Notes under the pieces: generated by a model | What the model was told of the DNA's origin: nothing | Databases searched by the model: none | The model's input: only the letters and a program-made list of their open reading frames with translations | Source: Paramacrobiotus metropolitanus | Taxonomy: Eukaryota; Tardigrada; Eutardigrada; Parachela; Macrobiotidae | DNA length: 64,000 nucleotides | Reading direction: 5' to 3' | Assembly: GCF_019649055.1 (NCBI RefSeq) | Contig: NW_026570224.1 | Span: 186,001 to 250,000, forward strand | In this document: positions 33,730-46,977 of the stretch, one piece after another | Numbering within the stretch: the first letter of the stretch is position 1 | Layout: each line of letters begins with the position of its first letter | Made by a program: the position numbers and the translations under genes

Positions 33730-35943
33730 GTCACTGGAGCTACGGCATCAACCAGAACACCAGCTGGCCAGCCATCTCCTGCTACGTGTGTTCCCATCTG
33801 GAGAATGTCGCTTGCGATAAGGACGTGACGATCCTGAAGAAGGACGTCAAACGGCACGTGGCCAGCTTCGCCACGCAGCAGTTCCGCGGGAAGGCCGCGT
33901 GGAGCCATGACGGGCTGGTGCTGCCGCTGCAGCCCTACTGCTATACCAGCGTGGTACGCGTGCTGAAGGACGGCGAAGTCATCAGCTTCTTCGATCGGGG
34001 CGGCGCGTATCCGGGCGCCGGGGATGCCAGTGGCTGTGTCAAGGAGCACACGGAGACCAAACAGCAATGGGATGAGAACAACCAGCATCCGGCGCTCAAG
34101 TACTACATCTTCTGCCGTACTGCCTTCTGCAATACGATCACGATGGAGAAGCTGGAGCAGCAGTGCTTTAAAAATGTAGGTCGTCACCTGATAGCGTACC
34201 CCGGGTCAGTGCATTGAGCGGGTATCGACGACTATCGATGAGGGAATTTTGGCTGTTGCAGAACGAGCAGTTTGATCCACCGGCGTTTTTGGGGCACGCT
34301 AAGGTTAGCCGATTGTCACGCTGTGTAATTGAATCTCCCGCTAGAGCGTCTAGCGAAAAACAAGATACTTGTTGAAACTTCGACTGACTTATATTTGTAG
34401 GCTACCGATGGAGCGGTGAGACAAAGCTTTCCTGGTGTTCACATGATACCAGTCATTGCGACGCTTCTGGGCGTCGGCGTGTCAAGCTCGCTGTCCTCAG
34501 TATGGCACGCGGTCGTTGCGCTGCTGTGGTCATTCGGTAAGTACTTACTACGTAGTACAATTGCACCTGTACTGTACTCGTATTACGTATTTCTTGCTGC
34601 CGTATTTGCGCTAGCAGAAACCAATAGGTTTTCTCATACTTTACGTTAACTGCCGACCGTGCTGCCTTAGATCTCCACGGTGCACAGGCTCTGCGCTGCT
34701 TCTCCTGCGCCGACGACGGTGCCCGGACCGCGGCCTACCTGCACAACTGCTACAACGTACCGACCGCCATGGAAACGGTCGACTGTCCCGACCGCTACCC
34801 GCCGCCCAACAACTACAAGATGGTCCTGCGCCAGCAAGGCTACTGCGCCACCTGGTTGGAGCAGTTCCCCAACGGGGGCGGTCGCACCAACGTCATCAGC
34901 CGCGGCTGCGTGTACCCGGGCGGCGAACCGGACAACTGTCTGCAGGTGGATGCGGAGATCCAGCGCCTTGTGGGCCCCGGCATCGACTACAATCCGGACG
35001 GCACCGTGGTCATTACCTCTCTGGGTGGCTGGTTTGATAAGAAGAATCCGAACGGTGGACAGAAAACCATAATCCCCCGACTGCGCATGGTGAAGTACTG
35101 CCGGTTTGACAAGTGCAACCAGATAACCTATAACGAACTGGTCCAGTGGTGTTTCGGTGGTGTTGGCAGCACGTTAACTACGGTAAGCCAATTATTACAG
35201 TGTTCCAGTCCCAGTTTTCTAAGACCTTGAAATGCTATGCGGAAGTCGCACCGCGACAATCGCACTAGATGACCAAACCTACTCAATCGGTAGATAAGAA
35301 TATGCTATGGACTCCATAAGTGATACACACAACAATCCACTTCCGTACAACAGGGAAAACATGTACATGCGCACAATATAGTAACATCATGCAACATATG
35401 TCGACATGTATTTTTTATTGTAGCGGGATTTGTCGGTACCGATCACGACGCCATCTACACGACTGGTAAGTGTCGCCTTCCTCCGTCGACTTCGCTCAAT
35501 GAGCATTTCATTCGCTCCATGTAGCCGGTGACGTATTCAAAAAAGGACGAAGACCGCATCAAAGAAGAACGCCTGAAAATGGTACAAAGACCGTTTTTTT
35601 ATGGCTTTTACACGGTTTATGATCAATACTGGTCTTGTTTCGTTTCCGGGCGCTGCTTTGGTCTAATTAGCGATGCACTTTATAGGAAAGAGAGTTTGTA
35701 ATAGCGTGGACACAAGAGCTGAAAATACGGTACGAATACTTTTTGAAGATCAAACAGAAGTGGGAAGCGGAGAAGACTCCGACCGTCGCCAAAGATAAGG
35801 AAATCGAGGAGGAGGACTTCTTTGAGGTGACCACCAAGAGGAACACAAGGATAAATCACGCCGGACGACGCTCCATAGATTGGCTGTTATTGGCACTGCC
35901 TATGTGCGCGTGGCGCGGAACGTTATTAGTTCATGTAGTATGA
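33730..35943 (+). CDS. Double three-finger GPI-anchored protein, paralog 3 (first exon not found)
   Basis: Seven exons recognised: 33730-34175, 34262-34303, 34401-34536, 34671-35182, 35424-35465, 35525-35581, 35686-35943. The acceptor gttgtag|GT needs a phase-1 upstream signal-peptide exon that I could not place. Domain I runs from Ser-Cys-Tyr-Val-Cys to Phe-Cys-x4-Cys-Asn. The micro-exon is NEQFDPPAFLGHAK. The hydrophobic exon has MIPVIATLLGVGVSS and AVVALLWSF. Domain II runs from Arg-Cys-Phe-Ser-Cys through GCVYPGGEPDNC to Tyr-Cys-x4-Cys-Asn and has a longer insert (about 20 residues, Gly/Asn-rich) than its paralogs. The stalk is Lys/Glu-rich with EEEDFFE, and the tail is SIDWLLLALPMC. About 497 residues plus signal. 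Confidence 0.75.
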
Positions 35944-37578
35944 GTAGCACTCCCAGTTTTGCGGTAATATATGGAATGTTTTTCGTACCGAAAAAAAAAA
36001 CTGGAACGCTTTTTCCCTTCAAGTAGCCAACGTAACCGTTTGTACACATACCGTAGTCCCGGCCATGACACCCTGTAGACATCGATACAGATTTTTGCCC
36101 TCGCCCGCAGGCGTCCTGTTGGAACCTGTTGGCATCCGTTAACACTCTGTGGTCAATGTTGCGACACTAATTAGAACCACTACAGATTTCCGACCTTGTC
36201 AACAGACGTCTGTAACCGTACAGACACATTACTTACCTTCCACATGCCGCACCTTGCAGCTGATCCCCTCGAACGATTTTTTGTCCCTGATGTCGTGAAT
36301 GATGACGGCGGCCTGTGTTGAGCGGTATGATAAAATCCGGGATTCTTACCGTAGTCCGCAGGAGCGGTCTACTGTAAACTAACCATTAGACCGTACGTAA
36401 TCGTACACAAATTTCGACAGTTTGATGCATGCAAGCATTTTTGTGGTAATTTTAGTTATCCTTAAGCGCTAGGTGTTGCATTTTGTAAACATACTTATTA
36501 AAGTATATCTATTTTACTTAGAATGTTCGTTTTCGCGAATTCATGGAATGGAACAGTAAATGCCCTACACACTGGTGCAACGACTTTGTTCGACTACCGT
36601 TTCCTAGAGCACGCATTATGATAGTTAAATTGACCATGTACTTCGAAAATGTTGATGTCACGACTCGCCTTGAACTTCAGTAAAATATTCTGATTTCCCG
36701 CTAGTTGAAAATGCACTTTAAAAATAGAATTCAAGAAGTAAATGGATGGAATGCAGCTAAAAACTTGCCATCGCCAACAATAGTGGCTGCACATCTTGTA
36801 CTTATAATTCGATTAATAAATTCCACAACCTATTTCTTTCCAGTTTTTCTTCTTAACCTGGTCAAAAAGGGCGTACACTTCACAAAGTACTTAAAGTTTT
36901 TAGAATTGGCTTAACCGTTTTTGTGTAGTAATATTTTACAGAAAACACAAACGAATACGCTTTAGTCTCGCTATGTGGCCGTTTCCCTACTCTACCTAAT
37001 ATACTGTAACTGCAATCAGCCGGTTACCGTTATTCATGTTGCAGTCCAGCTGTGATGATTAATTTTGTCTTTCTCATCGCACACAGTCGGACGGTTCATG
37101 TGCATTTACCGTGTTTGGACGCACGCGCTGTACTTTTCACATCCGTGCAGTTATTTTAACCCTTTAACTTAACGCGAGTTATTTTCGAGTTGTCTACGGT
37201 AGCGATACTCGCGGTATAACTCAAAACTCGGTTTTCTTGCGTGAAATAACTCGCACGCTCCCTGCAACTCTTACTTTTAATTTCTGCTGCTGCTCTACAC
37301 TCCAAAGGGCGATCAGATGGCAAGCTGCCGGTATGCGCATTAGTAGTGCTTTCGCTAGTCCAGGGAAAATTTCAGCTTAACATTTAAGCGACGACAGCAA
37401 AGCCGTTTGATCAGAATTATCACTGACTAGAATCACGAACTGCTTCATCAATATTATCAGCTTGGCAGATTTTTCGAAACTCGTAACAGCTTGTTCTGTG
37501 GCAGGCTCGAAGCGTGTAAATTTTCGGACCGTAAATATCTCGATTCACCGGTATGCGCATGTATATCTGTACGGATAC

Positions 37579-37655
37579 ATGAGCGACTCAGTCATCGCTT
37601 TTGCTTAATTTCGAATCGAAATCAAGTAAAAGCAATGGTTGAGCGATGAGGTGGA
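37579..37655. repeat. Imperfect palindrome, about 31-bp arms
   Basis: CTTTTGCTTAATTTCGA meets its near-complement TCGAAATCAAGTAAAAG at the centre. The outer arms CGACTCAGTCATCG and its near reverse complement continue the pairing. Confidence 0.7.
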
Positions 37656-37879
37656 TTACGGGTTATTGTGGCCGAAGCTGATTTCCCAAAGCCACAGTGT
37701 CTTTTCCCGAGGTAAGTAATTCCAGCTATAGTAGCAAGAAAGCAAATTAATTTCCAGAGGTGATTGCATGTTTTTAGTGGTATTAGTAATAATTTTAGTT
37801 TACAAATATTTTGCTAATAATGTTTGTCAATTCGCAGCGGCTATGGACCACTTCGAAAGAGCATTTTGACGATGATCTT

Positions 37880-37977
37880 TTTACGCTTGTAGAGGGTGAC
37901 ATGATAAACGTGATTGCGGTCATCGTTTATGAGAATCACATAAATATATTATGTCTCCCTCTACAAGCGTAAAAACG
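37880..37977. mobile_element. Short MITE with about 30-bp termini
   Basis: TTTTTACGCTTGTAGAGGG at the left and CCCTCTACAAGCGTAAAAA at the right, continuing GACAT(G/A)AT(A). About 100 bp in all. Confidence 0.7.
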
Positions 37978-38763
37978 ACGACCACAAAGAATGGGTTTGT
38001 GAGGTAACGTACAACATGCATCTCATACTGAAATTTGCCCATAATTTGTACAATATCTCCTTCGTCTACTATCATTACAAGTTACAGAAATTGCAGTATT
38101 TGTCGTACTCGTACTGTTTACAGTCTTTGCCGTGCAAAGTCTGTCGCTGTGCAATGTGCAAAGTACCGACTAGTGATGTCACGTAGCTCTTGCAAGGTAA
38201 TACCAATTTCGTTATTTGCATTTTATCTGAATTTATGGACGTCAAAAACTGTTGCAGTTTTGCACAGCCTGTGTTATTGATCCGTTGCCTGTTATCTGCA
38301 GTTCTGATATTTTTGCATTTAATGGGGAATGTGGTGGAATGGGGCAGATAGATACCGTTGGCCCAATGGAACAGTCGGTTTTGATTTCAGCACCGGCATG
38401 AGCAAGTCCAGCAAAAACTTCTTCTCGTAGTGTATTGCCCGTCGGTTTCCTCCATCCAAGGCAACCTGGAGGAACCGTGTGCACCAAGCGACGCCGAACA
38501 TTACTGCGGAAAAGAATTCACTGCGGAAAAGAATTTGTTTCCTCGGTTATGTTCAGCGTTGCTTAACGGCATAACATTTCGACGCAGAGATAAGGAGACC
38601 GACTTGGGATAAATACATTTGCATCCAGGTTGATAATGTTCGATGTGCGCTAAAACTCTATTCTTGTCATTCGCAAGCTGTTGATAAGATATTACGTTTC
38701 AGCTTCTATTTTCAAAACTACATAATATGATAAGCGCCGGCAAGAAGAAACCACTCAGTATTA

Positions 38764-38824
38764 AATTATCCGCATAACTTCTTCTCTATCCTACTACGAT
38801 GGAAGAGAAGCAATGCGGATAATT
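38764..38824. repeat. Hairpin AATTATCCGCAT/ATGCGGATAATT
   Basis: 12-bp perfect outer arms plus TTCTTCTC/GAGAAG inner pairing. It lies directly left of the 38842-39396 element. Confidence 0.7.
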
Positions 38825-38841
38825 ACGATCCTACACCATCC

Positions 38842-39396
38842 GTAGTGAGGCGGCGAAACAGGTGTGAAGTAGAAGTTGGACGTAGGAAGTGGATCGTACC
38901 GATTGAACGATAACTAATACTAGAAATGCGCCAAGGCAACACGCCGCACAACGGCTGAAAAGAACAACCAATCAGAAGAAACTTATGTTACGTGGATAAC
39001 CGAGTCCGTCAGATTTGCGAGCTGTGATGTGGCCACAAATTAAAAATTTGACAGGAAGATATTTTATAAGATGGAAAAGCATAACCGTTTGTTAAAAAAA
39101 GTCAAAGTTCGTTGTGCTTGAAATTTTTAAAACTAAATAAACTGACATGGAAAACCCGCTGTGCACGAGAGAAAAAATCAAGGAAAATGCGCGGATTGGA
39201 ACTCTACAAGAATTATATTAGTAACGGGCTAACCAATGTTACCAGAACATAAGAACTTTCGAACGCCATTCAACGGTCGTTGTGTGGCAAGCACTGTGCA
39301 ACGTTTGCGCAATTCTACCATTAGCCACTGTCCAATCGGTTCGATCCACTCCCTACGTCCAACTTCTACTTCACACCTGTTTCGCCGCCTCACTAC
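38842..39396. mobile_element. Non-autonomous element with about 60-bp inverted termini
   Basis: Left end GTAGTGAGGCGGCGAAACAG and right end its reverse complement CTGTTTCGCCGCCTCACTAC. The match extends about 60 bp inwards with very few differences, which suggests recent origin. The inside has no coding capacity and the target duplication is not obvious. Confidence 0.75.
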
Positions 39397-40354
39397 TATC
39401 TGCCGAATGACTCGGCTGCTGCCGTCAGCAAAGATGAACTGGTGGTGCGCAGCGTCAGTCCCGAATCCGGATGACGATCAACTAAAGGCTCAGTAATCGA
39501 AATATGACCTTTAATAAGTATCATGTCATAAGTACAAATGTAGTACTAGAAACACTCAGTAATCTGGATATTCTGAAGATATTCTGTACGTTGCTATAAA
39601 CATGTGACACGCGATACGTCCTGGTCCGTAATTGCCGCAATGTATGGGTATAATGTATGGACACAAGATTTTAAACAACGGACACAAGGTTTTTAAAATT
39701 TTTCGATGTATTTCGATGAGCGACGCTGATCTGTATTTAGAATTAATCCCAACAGTACAAAATGAGCAATACAAGACAACTAATACGAGAGACTATACAA
39801 ACGTCTCGTACAAGAGACTATACAACTACATTATAATAATAATGAAGTTTATTGTCCTTGCAACGGAGCGGTTGCCCCCTCTAGGCTTCAGACAGAAGAA
39901 CACCAACAAGAAAAAAACACAACAAAATGACGCTAACATGGAGAGGTGGTACCATGAAAACATGAATATTATTATGACGACACGCAAAATAAACAAAGCA
40001 AAACAAACAACCATCAGTACAGGAAACAGCACAGTGAATGCTTTCTATGAAGTAATTCGTACGGTTGCGATACGTTAATGTTACTGTGGAAAAAGGGTGG
40101 GAGGCGATCGCGCTGGGGTCGATGCATAAAACCAAAACCCACATACGATAATTGTTAAATTACAAATTTCTGAAAATTTTCAAAATTGTTGTTCAAAAAT
40201 AAAACTGTGGGAAAAAGGAAAGCAAGGACACTTACGCACGTAATCGCCGTCTATATGGTTTCAACTGAATCGCAACCGTTGAGATAGCAGGTAATAAGAG
40301 CGATGTCAAGACATAGTAAAGATTACGAAACACAACAAGTAAAAACATTTTACA

Positions 40355-41733
40355 TCACATGGTGGTCAAGGTTTTTTTTTTCACAGAACGACGTTGCTGC
40401 ATAAACAGTTTTTTGACAGATGGCAACTTTTCCCATTCCACGGTTTTCAGTGCTGCGGTGAAGGATTCCAAAGTGGTGTATGCGATTGGTTTCAGGCTAA
40501 TTTCATTCCACACAGCGGTGAGGTGGCAAAGGTATGATGAATCATGGACTGGGATCACCGTCTTTCCACATACGGTTGTCGGAGCCGGTTTAATAGGGCA
40601 GGGGTGATCTTTCATGCGCTGGGCTAATCTGGTGTTGCCTGAAACACACTGAAACGCAGCAGCCGAAATGTTCGTATTTCGGCTGTAAAACGGAAGTACG
40701 ATTTCTTCCCCCAAGGGGATAACGCGAAACACCAACTTGTAAAGGAACACAAGTGCTTTTTTCATTCGACGCACACTCAGATTGTCCCACTTTAATTCCT
40801 TTAATCTTTCTTCGTAATTCAAGACATTGTTGCCGAGTCGTACTGTTTTAGTGAATCGTCTTTGGCACCGTTCGAGGATATCATGCGATTGTTTTAAGGA
40901 AGGGTGCGTAACCGAGCTGCAGTAGTCGATAACGGACATGACAAGCGACTCGAAAAGTTTTATCCGCGCCCCATAATCAATGTACCGGAAAACATGATTG
41001 ATATAGCTAATTCTTTTGTTGCACTTCTTAGCTATATTTTCGCTGTTTATTTTCCAATCAAGTTTTCTGTCAAGAACGATTCCAAGGTGTTTCACATGCT
41101 CACAATTGGGAATACTTACGTTATTAATACTGTATTCATGTGGATGTTCAAGGCTAATTTTTTTAGAGAAACGGACATGGGCTGACTTGGCGACATTAAG
41201 GCACAGCTGTTTATCGACCAGCCGATCATTAACTTGCACGAGATCTCCCTGCAGCATTGCACAGTCCTCTTTGTCGGCAACAGGACGGAAAAGGACAATA
41301 TCGTCAGCGAAAACGAAAGCGGCGCTTTTGTATTTTAGGATTGAAGCAATGTAGTTAAGTACACAAATGAACAGCAATGGACCCAACACTGACCCTTGAG
41401 GAACACCGCTCGTAACAGGAAGAAAGCCAGAAACTACACCTTCGACAGTTACACATTGTAACCGACCTTGCAGATAGTCCGAAATTAAATGCACGACTTG
41501 ACTTGGAAATTTCATTTCAGCTAAAGCGTTAAGGATAGATTTATGTGAAAGCTTGTCAAATGCTTTGGAACAGTCCAAAAATACAGCGTCGACCTCAACG
41601 CCGTTCGCGATGAAATCGCGAAAAATTTTACAAAGTAAAATAGCTGTAATTCAGTTGACCTTTTGTTTCGGTACGCAAACTGATAATTGTACAGAATTTG
41701 GTTTTTGTTAAGAAATTCGCGCATCAGATTCAC
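40355..41733 (-). mobile_element. 5'-truncated non-LTR retrotransposon (LINE), CR1/jockey-like
   Basis: The main frame (41578-40355, 407 residues) has reverse transcriptase motifs in order: DCSKAFDKLSHKSILNAL, the GVPQGSVLGPLLFI block, the catalytic FADD in AFVFADDIVLF, then KSAHVRFSKK and HLGIVLDRKLDW. These are typical of jockey/CR1-type LINEs. The part encoding YQFAYRNKRSTELQ (41733-41640) is in another frame, so one frameshift separates it. Everything upstream (endonuclease, ORF1) is missing, as expected from incomplete reverse transcription. Inactive copy. The 3' UTR runs on from 40355 towards about 40130. Confidence 0.85.
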
Positions 41734-41739
41734 TTATTT

Positions 41740-42415
41740 ACCTGGCTTATGATTCTGTCAAGTGTTAAATCAATCATAAAAACCATATGGATGTGCAGTC
41801 TTCGTAAAATACGAACACTGCACAGAGAAAAAGAAAGCCAACATAAAAGAATCCTCATAACGCAGCAGAATCCTACAACTAAAAACAAAGACATTTTCGT
41901 TTAAATCTGGAGGATTTTGACGAGCTCAGGTCCTCGCTCGAGTGAATCACAGTATTGCCCTGGAGTGCAGATAACCTTTGCGCTCTCCGGTGGAACAGGG
42001 CCACAGTTACCTTGTCCCAGTTGCTAGGGTGGTTGCAGCGTCTTCTCGGTTGTTGTGCGTGACGGCGTGGCGTACAGTAAAAACAGGTGGTGCCCCTAAA
42101 AATGGCAAACAGCATTAGTGTTTTCGTTGTCTTTAACTCTTAACAGCTGTAAAAAGTTCGTCGTCCAAAAAACATTATTCTTCAACGCAGTATTTGCCGC
42201 ACCTTGATTTGTCAACCTACTCGTACATACCGCAGCTGTCATTCGCAGTTTTGCATCCATCTTATGATTCTGATGCTCAGCCTTAAAACGCAAAACTCAG
42301 GGATTTTTGATCATTCTAAGTTTTGCTAAATCTTCTTTGTGCTTGAATATTCTTTAGATTGTGCGGGATTAAACCAGAAATTGTAACAAATGGACCACAA
42401 TCTGGTTTTAAAGTG
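41740..42415. other. Intergenic, nothing supported
   Basis: No gene or clear repeat. A minus-strand frame near 42115-41879 has no recognisable features. Confidence 0.35.
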
Positions 42416-45133
42416 ATGAAGAGAACTGCTGTTGCTGTAATCGTGCATCAACTTATTTTGTGTGCGTAAGTACATACTACACTACATACGTAACAGTATA
42501 TGGCGCTTCCTTCAAAATATGGATTCGCACCCATAATTTCGAACCCGAACCCATCAAATATGCTGTTGCATTTAGTTCCTTCTCAGTGCTTCTCAGTCAA
42601 TAACAAGCGAGTTTTTGTATGGCAAAGAATATTGGATTTTACGATCGTTGGCCGACGCTGTTGAAGGTCTTTCTTATGTTACAGGCCACGCCCTCAACCA
42701 GAACAAACTCTACAGCCCGATACAGTGCTTCTTCTGCTCGAATACGGCCAACACTTCCATCCAGCATAGCGCGTTGTGCGACAACGATACGAGCTTGCTG
42801 ATCAACAATGATCGATACTTTGCCAACTTCTATCCAGTGCATTTTCGGGGGCTGGAAGCATGGTTCATGGACGGCATGGTGCTGCCGCTGCAGCCCTACT
42901 GCTTCACCTTCATCCTGCAGATCAAAAAGGACAACGATGTCCTGACCTTCTTAGTGCGCAGCGGCGGCTGGCCGGGCTACAACCCGCCTTCGGGATGCGT
43001 GAAGGAGAACGCGGTCACCAAGGACCCCCGTCTCCCACATAACCAGTATCCCACGCTCAAGTACTACATTTTCTGCAGCACCAGCTTGTGCAATAGCATC
43101 ACCCGGTCGGAGATGGCCCGGCAGTGCTTCACAAAGGTGTAGGTTAGAGTGTGTCGGTTATGATTACTAGACAGATCTGCTGGCTTGATTAACGGTGTGC
43201 TGCCTGGATTCCAGAATGAAGAATTCAATCCGGCTGCCAAGGTAATGTGCTGTTACATAGTTTGTACTCGTATTATGGTACCTATTAAAGGTACCTTTTA
43301 TATGGGTGTTATGGCTCTGTGCGGTAAAAAGTTCAATGTTGTGACGGATATGAGGAGTTTCATCTTTGAGCTGTATAGTTTTGATCTGTATCTTTTACCG
43401 TTGCATACTTTTGCAGAGTCGAAGCGACTCGGATGGAGCTCAAAGAGCAGTTATCTGTGACCTGTGGACTCTATCCTTTCTTACTACAGTATCGATGGTC
43501 ATGTGTGTCTTTAGCTCGATGCGCAGCGCAGTACTCGTCGGGCTGGTAGCCTCCTGTAAGAACTTGAGCTGTTACTGTACTTTGTGTAATTCGCCATATT
43601 AATTTGTTTCTTAATATTCCATCAAGTGGTTGAATAACCTTTTAGTTAAAAAATTTCACTGCGTCAATTAAAAAGCTTGATAAAATTAGAATTTTCTAGG
43701 TTACTTGCAACCGCAGGTTTTTTGCAAGACTTAGCAGACGCATGTGACAAGACGAAAGACGTCAAGCGAATTGGCTCTTCTGCCGGTTTTGCAACTTAGC
43801 GCATTCAAGGTTAAACCTAATTTTTAATTGGCTCCTGCAGTGGTACGCAGTGCGGATGCCCTACAGTGTTACGTCTGCGAGGACGACAGCACCAAACCCG
43901 CCAGCGACACCCGCTCCTGCTACGACGCCGTCGGACTGAAGGACACCGTCAACTGCCCCGACCGGTTTCCGCCGCCCAACAACCTCGACTTAGTCGTGGT
44001 GCAGAAGGGATACTGCGCCACCTGGGTGGATAAAATCCCCGCCGACAAATCCTACAAGACGGTGATCGGGCGTGGCTGTGTGTACCCCGGTGGGCCGCCG
44101 GACAACTGCCTGGAGGTGGAGTATACACCGCGTCGACCGTTCCCACAAATCTTTTACCTGAATCCCACTGATGTTAATACCGTCATTCACCACTATCAGA
44201 GCGGCGCAAATGACCCCAACAAATTCGTCTCCAGAACGCGCTTTGTGAAGTACTGCCTGAGTGACCGGTGCAATGCCTGGAGCCACACGGCGTTCGTGGC
44301 GGAGTGTATCGATAAAACACTTACGACGGTAAGCCACGCCTCGGACTTACCAACATCGTCATTACTGCTTCCGTATTGCCATTTGCAGCGCGGTCCTTCG
44401 CCGGTTATGACTACACCGGCCATTACAGTGCCCACCGTAACAGTAGGTGCCATCTGCAGAGTGAAACAGGCATAACGCAGTGACAACGCTATTCTCTGTC
44501 TAGACGAAGACACCTGAAATTTGGCGGTACTGGAATTTTACCCCAGGGGTCTTCGTAAGTGATACTTGTTTTTCCAACAGGTTTTTCACTAGCACGGGCC
44601 AGTCACATTAATTAAATTTTGTAGCAAAAACAAGAGTTAATTGCCACAGCCAAATTTCTTGTGAATTTTCCATTACAACCATGTTCCCGGGTAATATTTG
44701 CCTGGGATGGTCCCGTCAGTTTGTTTTTCCTTTACAAAGTTCCGTCGTGATGCGCTGGCCACTAAGCACTATACCAGTCAATCTTCCGTCCGACTCGGAC
44801 GGGATATTTACTCTAGAGCAGAAATAATTATGAGCAACAGATAATCAGTGTCGGCTTTAGGACAAGGAGATGAGAGAAGCGCAAGAAGAAAGCGACCGGG
44901 CACTGGCGGAGAGGGCACGAAACTATTTGAAGGAACTGGAGGAGAAGAACCTAACAAAATGGAAGCAGTGGCAGCTCTTTAGACAGTTTCTTAATGACTT
45001 CGATGCCAGCGCAGATGAAGAGTCGGAGCCCGAGTCGCACGCCGCATGTTTAACCATCAGCTTTCACATGCCTATGCTGGCCTCTTGCACGATGTGTTTG
45101 TTGTGGTTTTCCTTCAAATCTGCAGTGCGGTGA
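42416..45133 (+). CDS. Double three-finger GPI-anchored protein, paralog 4
   Basis: Eight exons: 42416-42461, 42685-43136, 43215-43241, 43417-43555, 43841-44328, 44389-44436, 44504-44554, 44861-45133. They total 508 codons. Exon 6 could instead end at 44442. Signal MKRTAVAVIVHQLILC, close to paralog 2. Domain I (17-166) runs from Gln-Cys-Phe-Phe-Cys to Phe-Cys-x4-Cys-Asn. The micro-exon NEEFNPAAK follows. The hydrophobic exon has LWTLSFLTTVSMVMCVF then MRSAVLVGLVASL, the second starting with a Met. Domain II (222-384) has Cys-Tyr-Val-Cys, NCPDR, GYCATW, GCVYPGGPPDNC and Tyr-Cys-x4-Cys-Asn. The stalk is a Glu/Lys/Arg helix, and the tail is hydrophobic and Cys/Met-rich. This is the closest relative of paralog 2 in the window. 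Confidence 0.8.
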
Positions 45134-46977
45134 TTGGTTGAGTGACGACACTTTGCTCAGTGATCAGTAAGTACACCATGTTCTCCGTTGCATGTAAAGG
45201 TCATCTACGCTTTTGACAGTATGCCTCTGCCACCGAAGCCCACGTCGCTTTACTGACCTTTCCCAAAAATCCTTTGCGTTGGCTGTGACTGTAGTCGTTC
45301 AACACTGTACCGAATTTTCGTGGCGCTGTAAAAGGGGCACCAGAAGTTTTCATAAAATCCTTGCTGGAGTACGAATACGTCAGAATATTTACTAAACATT
45401 GCAAAGATATAATATAGATGGATAAAAGCAGCACTGAGCTCACAGTTGTTGTTGCCTCGAAGAGTCTGCAGTTCCGTTGCCCCAGCAACCTTTAATACTG
45501 ATTAAAGGATGTATGAAGGACAGCTATCCGTGTAGCTGTATCCACCGTAATAACACTTTGTGGCCGAAATGCTGTATCGCAGAAGTGCTCTACGTATTAG
45601 ACCTGGCTCAAATCCACACATTTCTGCTTGTAAACGTACTAAACGTACAGTAGTAATTTTGTACTGCTTTCCAAGTTGTTCTTCAAGCTCAAGCCTTAAA
45701 AGACAAAGTATAGACGCTTTTCAGTGCGAGCGCATGTTAAACACAGTCCGCCAAACTGCGAGCTGCAGATAGACAATTTTACTGCGACTTAACTGCGATT
45801 AATAAGCAGTTTTTGTCTGGACCAAATATCAGTGTTGACCTTCTGCACACGTACAGCAGACATGCACCGCCGTATCGAACGCGCGAGAGCTATAGCACAT
45901 CTGAGTCCCAAAATTTTAAGTTGAAATGGATAAGCGTCAAACCTAGCCATGGGTAGCTCACGAACAGCGGGATTATTTCCTGTTTTATTGTCGCTCTGAC
46001 ACCAGTTAAAATGCCCGAGCAGAATCGGGTCGTGGTGTACGTATTCAGGGGATTTCAGATTCTGCTCCCTGTGACATCTTCATACGGACACAAACCGAAG
46101 AACGATGGGACACAGCGGAACTTAGAAAGCGCAGTTCACATCGAAATGATTATCGAAATCATTACATCATACTGCCAGCGCGAGATCCGCCCAATTTCTG
46201 CTAGCGCATGCTTCGTGAGGTGGCTGCTTCAGACTCTTCATTAGCCGTTCGTGAAAGGGTCTGTTTTCCATCCAGTCTACGTTGATAGTCGATCAGTTTT
46301 TGCATAGATTTCCTGCCCGGATTAGTTTTTGTTGGGTGTTTACTGTTTCCTAAAGTAACTGACTTCCATTAATTTTATCTTCGTTCTGTACTTCGGCGTG
46401 GTGTGGTTTCAGCTGCGGCCGGTCGGAAGTTTTCCCGGTTTCCACTGCATCGCCAAAATTAACCGCTGTGCAGTCTGCGTTATCCACACAACTAATAGCA
46501 AAGGGCTTGTAAAACTTTGAAATAATATTCCTGGAACGTTTTACACACTGATATTTGAGTCTCCTTAGACTTTGACCTTTCCCTTTCAAGTAAAAAGAAT
46601 GACTTTTGCGTTTTCCATTTTTGAAAAACGGTGCTTAATTAACGTAGCCGTTTTTCTATGACTATGCAGATTTTTCGAAACGCTGACGCAGCATTAGCAT
46701 TAGTATTATTGATCAAAATAAACGCAGGCCCGTCATACAAACCGTATAGTTTCAGATTCTGCGGAACAGAAAGACGAATATAAACTAGAGCAACAACAAA
46801 ACCATGACAGCAGAATTCTCAGCACGTCTCAAGCAGATAAAACTAAAAACCAAAGCACAGACATCTTCGAACAAATGTCGAGTTCTACGAGAAACCGAGG
46901 TTCCCCCTCGAGCGATCAATCTCAGGACCAGTTTAGACCAATCACATACACAACATTCTCCTCCACACTTCTGTAGT
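45134..46977. other. Intergenic, nothing supported
   Basis: No gene or large repeat that I can support. It contains three TGACCTTT/AAAGGTCA words (about 45195, 45254 and 46573). Confidence 0.35.

Larger units (their letters stand above)
35944..40354. other. Gene-poor stretch with inverted-repeat elements
   Basis: No coding gene supported. It holds hairpins at 37579-37655, 37880-37977, 38764-38824 and an element at 38842-39396 (listed separately). The rest is unremarkable AT-rich DNA. Confidence 0.4.

Noticed and set aside
27480-34635. More CAATA-loop hairpins outside the element (27482, 34619)
   Set aside because: 27482 has only two pairs. 34619 closes on AATA with an AAACC/GGTTT stem. Both look like chance matches.
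38319-38612. Short frames at 38.3-38.6 kb
   Set aside because: Both strands are open for a short stretch with no domain, signal or splice context.
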